10,459 nt of DNA, taken from contig JAFZLN010000037.1 in NCBI GenBank assembly GCA_017551465.1, forward strand, positions 1 to 10,459. Reading direction: 5' to 3'. A model generated the notes under the pieces. That model searched no databases and was not told where the DNA came from. It saw nothing but the letters and a program-made list of their open reading frames with translations. The DNA comes from Bacilli bacterium. GTDB taxonomy: Bacteria; Bacillota_I; Bacilli_A; RFN20; CAG-826. Shown here one piece after another: positions 1 to 7,224 of the stretch (position 1 is its first letter; each line of letters begins with the position of its first letter). The position numbers and the translations under genes are program-made.

Positions 1-360
1 AGAAGGCTCTTCAATAACGTCTACAGTTTAGACGATATTAAGATTTAACACGCTTTCGTATATCGACTCACTAGGACGTGCGAGATAAACGGAATTTCGG
101 CGCTAGTAACTTATCGACTCTAGACACCTATCCTTTTGGTATGACACCCTACCCAAGCATGAAAGGATAAAACCTTGGGGGATGCTCTGCCCGGCGCCTT
201 GCGTCGGACCCTATGTCGGGAGCTAAATTAAGCTAAGCAGAGTTGTTGAGCTCTAGGAGCTCTCATATAACTGTTGTCAGTTATTTTTGTTTTGATGATA
301 ACGTCATCACTCGACTGCAGTTAGAGCCTAACCATTCCTGGTCGAAACCAATACGACCCC
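1..360 (-). ncRNA. ssrA: tmRNA (transfer-messenger RNA), 3' end cut by the window edge
   Basis: This RNA rescues stalled ribosomes in trans-translation with SmpB and adds a degradation tag. The minus-strand 5' end at 360 reads GGGGUCGUAUUGGUUUCGAC, the hallmark tmRNA acceptor/D-like start. Further in, AAUAACU followed by GAC AAC AGU aligns with the Bacillus subtilis resume region AUAUAACUGGC. About 225 nt of hairpin-rich, ORF-free sequence follows (for example around 170-215), fitting the pseudoknots. CUGUAGACGUUAUUGAAGAG near 5-25 resembles the conserved CGUAGACGCUUAAGUAAU before the T arm. The T arm, 3' acceptor strand and CCA lie beyond position 1, probably some 35 nt. It is transcribed in the same direction as the peptidase gene but has its own -10 box. 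I identified it from sequence memory and have not folded it. Confidence 0.93.
228..278 (-). other. tmRNA proteolysis-tag reading frame
   Basis: The resume codon is predicted to be GAC at 278-276 by alignment of the preceding AAUAACU with the B. subtilis resume region. Reading on gives DNSYMRAPRAQQLCLA and then UAA (230-228), so the full tag with the tRNA-derived Ala would be ADNSYMRAPRAQQLCLA. The other two frames contain stops (UGA or UAG) within the same stretch, which supports the frame. The C terminus -CLA differs from the usual -LAA or -ALA. A self-complementary GAGCTC-CTA-GAGCTC segment (246-260) lies inside the tag and would form a hairpin. Confidence 0.75.
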
Positions 361-366
361 ATGTGC

Positions 367-372
367 AATATA
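367..372 (-). promoter_or_regulatory. -10 box of the tmRNA promoter
   Basis: On the minus strand TATATT lies at -12 to -7 relative to the tmRNA G at 360, one mismatch from TATAAT and at the right distance for a transcript starting at the mature 5' end. No convincing -35 box is visible. The upstream region is the T-rich tail of the preceding terminator. Processing from a longer precursor is the alternative. Confidence 0.5.
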
Positions 373-400
373 TCATATAGAAAGAATTACAAAAATGCAA

Positions 401-426
401 ACAAAAAGGGGCATTGTAGTGCCCCT
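401..426 (-). terminator. Rho-independent terminator of the secreted peptidase gene
   Basis: The minus-strand RNA forms a perfect 7-bp stem AGGGGCA/UGCCCCU (426-420 with 413-407) with a 6-nt loop, followed by UUUUGUUU. It lies 18 nt past the peptidase stop codon and separates that transcript from the tmRNA. Confidence 0.85.
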
Positions 427-444
427 AAATTAGTGCTTTCGCTA

Positions 445-2229
445 TTAATAATTTGCAACAGTGTCTGGATAAGTCTGAAACACAACATCACCTATCGAAA
501 CGCGTCCTTTATTTTTTGTTCCAACAGCTTCAGCGGTTGAATAAATACCGAAACTTCTAACGCCGATTGGTAAATCGAATTCTAAGTGGTTTTGGTTGTT
601 TCTATCTGTTGAAATAGTTATATCGTTAAACAAATCACAGAGAGTTCTAGTTCTTCCATGATTATCAACATATTTGATAAAGATGGTTGAATTAGACGCA
701 TTAATCATTTCTTCATCACTCCAAAGAGAAATATCAAGTGCGACATGTTCGATATAAGAATGATCAAAATAGAATTCTAAATACGCTGAGCCTTCATTCT
801 TTTTTCTTGCTGAGAGGTTGATTTTTTCGCCTTGAATTAAGCCACATCTTAATCTTTCAGTAGTGAAACTAACATTATTGATTACATGGTTTTTAATTCT
901 AACATCACTATAATACGCTTGCTCAAATCCATAAGAATGTGAACCTAACGAGACTTCAGTAAGATCTACTGCGTTTGCTTTTAAAAGGTATTTAATGCAC
1001 GTTGTCTTTAGCGTGTAATCCACAAAAGATTGTAATTCAAATCTTAAATATCTAGAACTAGTAGCGCTTTGTCTTATAATCCAATCCCAATTGTATAGCC
1101 CAATTGTTAGTTTATTGCATGTTGTTTGCCAGTATAAAATTGGATAAGGGCTTTCTCCATCAAAAACGTCCAATCTAAACCACTGGTTCTCATCTGTATA
1201 GTCTCTTCTCCAATAAAGAATTGGTCCTTCTTCAGATGAATTTGTGCCTCTTTCAACCATCATATTATTAGAAAGATTGCAGCCACACCAGTCTTCGCCT
1301 CTAACAATGTAGTTGTCAGAGCATACTTCAGGGTTTGCGCTAAAATCTAAATAGAGAACTCTATAAATATTTGTGTAGTTGCGAGGTGAGCCAAGTAAGA
1401 ATTGGTGATTATCATTTGATTCATATCCGAAATTGGCGTAGATACCATTTTCATCATATTCATAAGCTACAACAGAATGGGCGCGATTAACTTTGCCATT
1501 GCTATAATAATCGCAAATATGAACGATAGCTGGATGACCACTATCGATGATTTGTTTTATTTTTTGTTCATATGCTGCATTGTTATTCATTCCATAGCTT
1601 GTATCTTCTACAGTAACATCAATATCAACATTAAACTCATCATAGAAAGTTTCTAATAGTTCTTGGTAATCCCATCCACCAATTGTTTGATAAAAATCTT
1701 CAGTTGCTACATCGGTGCCATTAATCTGATTTTGGATAACCGTTAATTTACTTTGAAGATTTTCATCCATGTTTGAGTGGCAATAATTGTAGTATTCTGC
1801 GCCTTTGCTGCCTGAATAATAAGTTCTTAAAACACCCGGGGAAACCAGTTTTGCTTCTTCAAATGTGTTTTTGCTTCCTGCATTTCTTTCATATTGTTCA
1901 GGAATGATGTTGTCATTATAAAATGTGTCATAATATGACAACGCTTGTATCAAAGATACAAAGCCACACGAACCTATGCAGTTGCGTGGTGAATAGGTTG
2001 TTAGATGAGAAAAATAAGATGATTTGTCGTAGTCACTTCCAAAGTCTACATCTTCCAAAACATCTTCGTCAAAATCGCATGGATCTGGACAATTCTCCTT
2101 TCCAATTTGGATGTTCGTTTGAACATCATTTGCCTTTGTTGCATCGTTACTGGCATGGCCAACCATCCTGTTGGTTAGAATCAATGAAGATGTGGCCATA
2201 AACATTAAAGCAATAATCTTTTTGTACAT
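445..2229 (-). CDS. secreted papain-like (C39-type) cysteine peptidase
   Basis: A 594-aa exported protein. Residues 1-26 form a signal peptide (MYKK, then a hydrophobic stretch ending VGHA) with no lipobox. An acidic segment follows (about 47-70) and may be a pro-region. The peptidase core has C88 in GSCGFVSLIQALSYYD, matching the catalytic Cys-Gly motif of C39-like families, H251 in RAHSVVAYEYD as the catalytic His, and N266 in ANFGY as the third residue. Residues from about 300 to 594 are beta-rich with no family I recognise, perhaps a binding or jelly-roll module. The start is well supported: AAAGGAGA at 2235-2242 is 5 nt from the ATG. The gene is monocistronic, with terminators before and after. 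Substrate is unknown. The usual Pro after CG is Phe here. The fold assignment is fairly sure; the exact family is not. Confidence 0.72.
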   Translation of the reverse strand: MYKKIIALMFMATSSLILTNRMVGHASNDATKANDVQTNIQIGKENCPDPCDFDEDVLEDVDFGSDYDKSSYFSHLTTYSPRNCIGSCGFVSLIQALSYYDTFYNDNIIPEQYERNAGSKNTFEEAKLVSPGVLRTYYSGSKGAEYYNYCHSNMDENLQSKLTVIQNQINGTDVATEDFYQTIGGWDYQELLETFYDEFNVDIDVTVEDTSYGMNNNAAYEQKIKQIIDSGHPAIVHICDYYSNGKVNRAHSVVAYEYDENGIYANFGYESNDNHQFLLGSPRNYTNIYRVLYLDFSANPEVCSDNYIVRGEDWCGCNLSNNMMVERGTNSSEEGPILYWRRDYTDENQWFRLDVFDGESPYPILYWQTTCNKLTIGLYNWDWIIRQSATSSRYLRFELQSFVDYTLKTTCIKYLLKANAVDLTEVSLGSHSYGFEQAYYSDVRIKNHVINNVSFTTERLRCGLIQGEKINLSARKKNEGSAYLEFYFDHSYIEHVALDISLWSDEEMINASNSTIFIKYVDNHGRTRTLCDLFNDITISTDRNNQNHLEFDLPIGVRSFGIYSTAEAVGTKNKGRVSIGDVVFQTYPDTVANY

Positions 2230-2260
2230 TCTTATCTCCTTTTGTGTATAGCAAAAAACA

Positions 2261-2266
2261 TTTATA
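2261..2266 (-). promoter_or_regulatory. possible -10 box of the peptidase gene
   Basis: TATAAA on the minus strand would start transcription near 2254, giving a leader of about 25 nt that includes the SD at 2235-2242. No clear -35 element sits 16-18 nt upstream. The rest of the gap (2267-2389) is AT-rich, with a short palindrome ACAATTATTGT at 2351-2361 and no ORF. Confidence 0.3.
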
Positions 2267-2380
2267 GTTTGTCTTTTTTTGCAATACTATCTTAATTAGA
2301 TATTACAATATGTTTCGATGTAGTGAAAACTTTTTTTGTATTTGATAATGACAATTATTGTTCTATGTCACAGTTTGAAG

Positions 2381-2412
2381 GTAACAAAAAGGTGGCGCCA
2401 TAAGCACCACCT
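2381..2412 (-). terminator. Rho-independent terminator of the GH3/membrane-protein operon
   Basis: The minus-strand RNA has a 9-bp stem AGGUGGUGC/GCGCCACCU (2412-2404 with 2398-2390; one G-U pair), a 5-nt loop, and then UUUUGUUAC. It lies 60 nt past the stop of the membrane-protein gene. Confidence 0.85.
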
Positions 2413-2472
2413 AAATGTGTTAATTAAATCTCTTTGACTCTAGAACTTTATTCAAGCACTAGAATATGGAAA

Positions 2473-3903
2473 CTATTCCTCTTCTTCCGGTGGAAGCTCG
2501 GAAACATTCACATCAACACTGGCTTCAAATGTTTGACCGTCAGCATTTTTCCATTGAATGGAGATGGTTTGTTTGCCGGTTTCTGTGAAGTTAACAGAAA
2601 TGTCGGAAATGCCTCTGTTCTTGTTGTTATCAACGTAGTTGATTGTAACAGTACCGTTTGTGGCACTCCATTGGACGTCTGTTTGAATGAAGATTGATGA
2701 ATAGTCAAGGTTTGATAAGACACGGGATGGAACCCATGCACTGATATCGGCATCTTCACCCTTGTAAGCTTCGAGTTCTTCGCCTTGGTTATCGATGAAG
2801 ATAGCAACTTCTGGATAGTATTCGTAACCATTCATAATGATACTACGACCATTACTGCCTTGGCCCCAAACTTTACCCATATCGAGGAACATGTAAGCTT
2901 CTTTGGAGTAGAAACCATCTTTATCATTAGCGATGATGGATTCGAAGTTAGCGGTATTAGTGACCATATTTAGGCAGTCTCTAACATCTTCGCCTTCTTC
3001 GTTTTTACCAGTCTTCTCTAATGAAGAGTTGTACCAATAACCTCTAACGTTATCTTTACCGGATGTACCACCGAAGATACCATCATCCCAAAGATAGAGA
3101 TAGCAGTATGTTGGTGAGTAGTCGCCTTGATAACCTTCAGAGTAAGCACCTTCGAAGTAATAGACTAAGTTGTGTCCGTCTCTATTTTTGGTGAGTGGGA
3201 CACTAGTCATTTCGGAGTTGTTCCAGTCTGCAGTAGTATATTCTTCTTTTTGCTTAATGACGACTGTTGTTGGATCGTATGTGTAGTTAGCGTCATTAGC
3301 GGCTTTTCTGATTTCTTCTGTGATTGGGTTCCATTCATCACCTGTCGCAACGTTCATCTTTTTCTTTAAGTCTAAAGAAATGAGTGTACTTGTTAAGACA
3401 GCGGCTAAAACGACAACACCAGCCACGGAAGCTTTAACGATGCCTGTAACATTGCCTTTGGCAATCTTCATGTCTTCGTTAACTTCTTCTTCGTTTTTGT
3501 ATAAGCCCATGAACGCGACTGTAATAGCAGCAGCGACAATGAGGACTAAGAGCATCATGTATAAAACATTGAGGCCGAGGTTACCACCTTGATAGTGAAC
3601 GTTATTGATTTCGTCCGCGATTAGAGGTGGGATTAAAACGATTTCTTTGAATAACGCTAAAGCGTACATCACCATTGCCGCAATATGGATAAATCTATAT
3701 TGAGGAACGACGAGGACGACCGCTTCAACAATCACGCCAGCAATTAAGAAGATGGCGATTGTTTGAGGAACTAAAGCTGCAGCGTTATTAGCCATAGCAC
3801 CTTTATATGTTGCTAAGAAGATAAATGCTGTAATTAATGCAACGAGAGCGGTACCGGCAGCGATGAAATAGCCAACACCTAATTTTTTCATAAAGTTTTG
3901 CAT
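2473..3903 (-). CDS. five-TM membrane protein with large extracytoplasmic domain, partner of the GH3 enzyme
   Basis: I do not recognise a named family. Counting from the upstream ATG at 3909, hydrophobic helices lie at about 11-35, 48-68, 72-94, 113-137 and 154-178. The charged loop at 138-153 would be cytosolic, so N-in topology with five helices places residues 180-478 outside. That part is rich in Tyr, Trp, Asp and Asn (for example CYLYLWDD and GYEYYPEVAIFID), has two Cys, and ends in an Ig-like beta region (about 395-470, VTINYVDNN through VDVNVSEL) and an acidic tail PPEEEE. The SD AAAGGAGGT (3911-3919) overlaps the stop codon of the GH3 gene. It is only 1-2 nt from the ATG at 3909 but 7-8 nt from the in-frame ATG at 3903, so 3903 is preferred (476 aa). 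It is co-transcribed with the GH3 gene. A role in binding sugar or cell wall, or in holding the enzyme, is inference. Confidence 0.8.
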   Translation of the reverse strand: MQNFMKKLGVGYFIAAGTALVALITAFIFLATYKGAMANNAAALVPQTIAIFLIAGVIVEAVVLVVPQYRFIHIAAMVMYALALFKEIVLIPPLIADEINNVHYQGGNLGLNVLYMMLLVLIVAAAITVAFMGLYKNEEEVNEDMKIAKGNVTGIVKASVAGVVVLAAVLTSTLISLDLKKKMNVATGDEWNPITEEIRKAANDANYTYDPTTVVIKQKEEYTTADWNNSEMTSVPLTKNRDGHNLVYYFEGAYSEGYQGDYSPTYCYLYLWDDGIFGGTSGKDNVRGYWYNSSLEKTGKNEEGEDVRDCLNMVTNTANFESIIANDKDGFYSKEAYMFLDMGKVWGQGSNGRSIIMNGYEYYPEVAIFIDNQGEELEAYKGEDADISAWVPSRVLSNLDYSSIFIQTDVQWSATNGTVTINYVDNNKNRGISDISVNFTETGKQTISIQWKNADGQTFEASVDVNVSELPPEEEE

Positions 3904-3910
3904 GTTCATT

Positions 3911-3919
3911 ACCTCCTTT
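3911..3919 (-). promoter_or_regulatory. SD deciding the start of the membrane-protein gene
   Basis: AAAGGAGGT is a near-perfect anti-16S match overlapping the upstream TAA. Spacing of about 7-8 nt fits the ATG at 3903. The ATG at 3909 nearly abuts the SD. Confidence 0.75.
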
Positions 3920-6900
3920 ACTCTGCAGCTTCCACAGGTTTAGCAGCTTTTTTCTTGGACATGATTTCTGTGAAGACATACATGCCGAAGAGAGCAACTG
4001 TTACTGTGCCAGCACTAATTGTGATAACGTCAACGGTGACTTTCCACCATGGAGCAGCACCAACGTTATCAGCAGCAACGCCACCCATCCAAGATCTACT
4101 GATAGCGTATAAAACGTGTTTATTAGCGCGCTGTAAGTCTTGTAACAAGTCACCATCATTATTTGTCTTAATCCAATCTTTTAATTGGCTACCACGTTTA
4201 CCGTCTAAACAGAATAAGTCTGTACCACAGTGTAACATGGCTGGACCATTACTATAGTTACTTGTATTACTACCTGTTAAGGCATCGTCAATGATTAAGC
4301 CTTTGTACTTCCATTCACCTCTCATGACGTTTTTCATTAAAGGCTCGTGACAGGCGGCGTATCTAACACCGATTCTGTTATAGGATGTCATGATACCTAA
4401 GCCATTACCTTTTGTTAAAGCGCCTTCGAATGGACGTAAATAGATTTCTCTAATTGCTTGTTCGTTACAGAATGTCGCAACACCTTGTCTGCCAGATTCT
4501 TGGTTATTTAAGAAGCAGTGCTTAATGTTCATGATTAAGCCTTTCTTTCTAGCAGCACTAACGATGTTAGCGGCAACGTTATAGTTCATAACGCCGTCTT
4601 CAGACATATATTCAGAAGCACGGGAACCATATGGAGTTCTATTGATGTTGGCACCTGGAGCGTTGACACAAGCAACACCACAGAATAATGCGTCTTCACC
4701 ATAGAATTGACCAAATCTGGATTGCATTTCTGGGTCGAATGTACCAGTGTAAACTGGACCGGTTGGGAAACCAGTAGCCCATAATTTCTTACCATATTGG
4801 TATCTACTTAATAAGCCTTCTGGACCTTCGGCAACGGAGTTACCTTTCTTTTCGATCTTTTTAACGTCTAAGATACCACGGTTATCGGAGACAGAGATGA
4901 TTAAGTCATCTAAGCTCATTTGTCTAATGAATGCATCCCAAACTTCCTCACCGGTCATACCTGGGAATTTAGCTTTGGATTCTTCATCAGTTATTTCACC
5001 TTCTAATGGAATCTTGGCCATGTCGTTAAATGTAATCTTGACTTCATTACCATCAACCATAAATGGAGCATTGTATAAAACGCCATTTTGTGTTGGATCG
5101 TTTTCATCATAAACAGTCTTGATATCGGCTTTCTTGTAGTAGTTGGACATATCACGATCAGCGTTTGGAGCTGGGTTAGATGTTGTGGCGGTTGGCCATG
5201 TACCTTCCCAGTCAGATCTGTCTAAATATGTAATTCTGCTGTTACCTGTTGCGAAATGGTTGTAATCAGCATCGTCAAATTGGTTTGTGACGTGGACTGA
5301 TTCATCGTAATGGGAAACAGCATACTTTGTTGGTTCTTCGTTGAAATGCAATTTATCAACTGCATTTGCTTTACCAGCGTACTCTTTACCAAGGTGGTCG
5401 AATAAGTTTGTACCTGGGTTCTTAACGGAGATGATGTTATTTAATGCTTCGTGAGCACCATTACCAACTGCGAAGTAGTAGTCACCTTCTTGTAAGAAGT
5501 ATGTTTTCTTTTCGACGAAATCATAGGTTGCCAAGAAATATCTATCGAATTTGATTGTCTTTTCAACTTCTCTTCCGGCTGGAACATCAACTTTGTCGTA
5601 AGCCATTAAAGCAATGGATGGTTTACCAATACCATCTTCAGCGTGGTCTTTATCGAATTGAGTATATGGTTGTTGGACATATAATTGGATAGAGGCCTTG
5701 CCATTCATTGAACCAGTATTCTTAACAACAACTTTAGCTTCAACTGTATCATCGGATTCATTGTACTTAAGGTCAGTAATCTTTTGATCGAATTGAGTAT
5801 AGGATAAGCCATAACCGAATGGGTAACCCATTTCTTCAGCGTAATCCCAGCTAGAAGCACTGTTATAGACACCAGCTGCACCGGTCGCATTACCTTGATT
5901 TAAGACTTGGTCTTCATATCTGGTTTCATAGTATTTATAACCGACGTAAACGCCTTCTTTATAAACGACTACGGAACTGTTACCAAAGTTTTGATAAGCA
6001 GCAGATGAACTTGAGTTAGCGGCGAATGTGTCTGGTAAGTGACCAGATGGGTTCACCACTTCCATGATTGTGGAACCATCAGCATTTAAGGATGGAACCA
6101 TCTTTTGTTGAACTTCATCATATGTAACGTGTGGTTTTTCACCGGCTAAGATGTGAGCGATACCGCCTGCACCGTAATAGCCTGGAACACCAACATAGAG
6201 TAAAGCGTCAACGCCATATTCTTCTTTATCAACCCAATCCATAGACATTGGTAATGGGGAGTTAACAAGGACGATGACTTTCTTGAATGTGCCACTGTCT
6301 TTATATTCCTTTACCATTTGTAACAATTTCTTCTCATCGTCTTTGAGATCTAATTGTTTGGCTTGTGGGTCTGAGTTTTCAGTACCAATACGGACGAATG
6401 TAATGATGGCTGCATCACCGTAATCAGCGAATGTGCTCTTTAATTCGTCAGTGTTAATTTCACTGAAGTTTTCAACATTCGTATTTGGTGAAGTCATATT
6501 ACTTTGACTTAATTTCTTGTAGGCTTTGTAAACTTGTTTGTTAATTTTGAAACCATTGTTTTCAAAAGCCTTGTCTAATGTAACGACTAAGTTTGGGTTT
6601 GGAGCAGCACCACCTGCACCAGAACGCATGAATAAGTTCTTACTACCTTTACCGAGGAGAGTAACTCTTCTTTCGGTCTTTTCTAATGGAAGAGCTGGTT
6701 TACCATTAACAAGTTCGTTCTTTAATAAAGCGGAACCTTGTTCGACTGCTTCTTCACAGAATTGGTATGAATCAGCAATCATGTGATACCATCCCTTATT
6801 AGAAAGAGATCCGTTCTCATCCTTGTAAGCAGAACCTTCAACTTCGGAACTGTCAATGTTACCGATTTTTTGTGTGGATAAGCCTAAAACGTCATTGATA

Positions 6901-7001
6901 AGACCTGCATAGTCTCCAGCTAGTTGACGACCAGCTAAAAGAACTGAAGTGACAAGAATACCAACGGTGGATAGACCTAACCATAATTTTGGTTTTGCCA
7001 T
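3918..7001 (-). CDS. membrane-anchored glycoside hydrolase family 3 enzyme (beta-glucosidase-like) with inverted domain order
   Basis: GH3 enzymes remove terminal beta-linked sugars by a retaining mechanism. Numbering is from the ATG at 7007 (1029 aa). A TM helix (8-28) is followed by the GH3 alpha/beta sandwich (about 88-405: EQGSALLKN, VLVNSPLPMSMDW, VNPSGHLPDTF), the FnIII-like domain (about 405-530), a linker, and then the TIM barrel (about 690-980). The barrel carries EGPEGLLSR (727-735), INRTPYGSRASEY, KHCFLNNQE (K829, H830), MTSYNR (Y876) and the nucleophile D908 in GLIIDDAL. A C-terminal TM (about 989-1013) and a Lys-rich tail follow. Both ends are therefore anchored and the enzyme faces outward. 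Most GH3 proteins have the barrel first; the reversed order is known in some gut bacteria. The start at 7001 is preferred because AAGGA (7009-7013) abuts the ATG at 7007 and is 7 nt from the one at 7001. Substrate cannot be read from sequence. Confidence 0.93.
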   Translation of the reverse strand: MAKPKLWLGLSTVGILVTSVLLAGRQLAGDYAGLINDVLGLSTQKIGNIDSSEVEGSAYKDENGSLSNKGWYHMIADSYQFCEEAVEQGSALLKNELVNGKPALPLEKTERRVTLLGKGSKNLFMRSGAGGAAPNPNLVVTLDKAFENNGFKINKQVYKAYKKLSQSNMTSPNTNVENFSEINTDELKSTFADYGDAAIITFVRIGTENSDPQAKQLDLKDDEKKLLQMVKEYKDSGTFKKVIVLVNSPLPMSMDWVDKEEYGVDALLYVGVPGYYGAGGIAHILAGEKPHVTYDEVQQKMVPSLNADGSTIMEVVNPSGHLPDTFAANSSSSAAYQNFGNSSVVVYKEGVYVGYKYYETRYEDQVLNQGNATGAAGVYNSASSWDYAEEMGYPFGYGLSYTQFDQKITDLKYNESDDTVEAKVVVKNTGSMNGKASIQLYVQQPYTQFDKDHAEDGIGKPSIALMAYDKVDVPAGREVEKTIKFDRYFLATYDFVEKKTYFLQEGDYYFAVGNGAHEALNNIISVKNPGTNLFDHLGKEYAGKANAVDKLHFNEEPTKYAVSHYDESVHVTNQFDDADYNHFATGNSRITYLDRSDWEGTWPTATTSNPAPNADRDMSNYYKKADIKTVYDENDPTQNGVLYNAPFMVDGNEVKITFNDMAKIPLEGEITDEESKAKFPGMTGEEVWDAFIRQMSLDDLIISVSDNRGILDVKKIEKKGNSVAEGPEGLLSRYQYGKKLWATGFPTGPVYTGTFDPEMQSRFGQFYGEDALFCGVACVNAPGANINRTPYGSRASEYMSEDGVMNYNVAANIVSAARKKGLIMNIKHCFLNNQESGRQGVATFCNEQAIREIYLRPFEGALTKGNGLGIMTSYNRIGVRYAACHEPLMKNVMRGEWKYKGLIIDDALTGSNTSNYSNGPAMLHCGTDLFCLDGKRGSQLKDWIKTNNDGDLLQDLQRANKHVLYAISRSWMGGVAADNVGAAPWWKVTVDVITISAGTVTVALFGMYVFTEIMSKKKAAKPVEAAE

Positions 7002-7007
7002 AAGCAT

Positions 7008-7181
7008 TTCCTTTCTTGCGCATAATTATCGCGCGTATAAAAATAAGCAAAAATATTCTAACGAACTATTTTGTACTTTTTTTCCTCTTTTATTAAACTT
7101 TATTTCACATACGTACGCGTATGACTTTCTTGCGCTCACACCGTATACACATATGTGGTGACAATTATGAAATAAATAAAA
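7008..7181 (-). promoter_or_regulatory. regulatory gap upstream of the GH3 operon with candidate operators
   Basis: This gap lies between the AraC terminator and the GH3 start. It holds an inverted repeat CATACG-TACG-CGTATG (7108-7123), a perfect 10-bp palindrome CACATATGTG (7148-7157), and two direct copies of CTTTCTTGCGC (7011-7021 and 7125-7135). The first copy overlaps the SD. A possible -10 is GATAAT on the minus strand (7025-7030), but no convincing -35 is visible. The density of symmetric motifs fits a regulated promoter. The AraC protein encoded just upstream is the obvious candidate binder, by inference. Confidence 0.45.
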
Positions 7182-7206
7182 AACATCGACATTCTATATC
7201 GATGTT
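7175..7206 (-). terminator. Rho-independent terminator of the AraC-family gene
   Basis: The minus-strand RNA has an 8-bp perfect stem AACAUCGA/UCGAUGUU (7206-7199 with 7189-7182), a 9-nt loop and a UUUUAUUUAUUU tail. It starts 18 nt after the stop of the regulator, so the GH3 operon needs its own promoter. Confidence 0.82.
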
Positions 7207-7224
7207 CTTACCTTATTTGCCTGT

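Noticed and set aside
1..444. Gene-free left end as possible rRNA, tRNA or riboswitch
   Set aside because: The GGGGUCGUAUUGGUUUCGAC start and in-frame tag identify tmRNA. No separate tRNA or riboswitch signature is present.
1923..2201. Plus-strand 92-codon open frame opposite the peptidase signal region
   Set aside because: It lies wholly inside the peptidase gene, has no SD and no recognisable protein features, and the antisense strand has a complete motif set.
2434..4257. Several plus-strand open frames of 60-119 codons opposite the GH3/membrane-protein operon
   Set aside because: All overlap well-supported minus-strand genes, have low-complexity translations and show no domains. They follow from the codon bias of the real genes.
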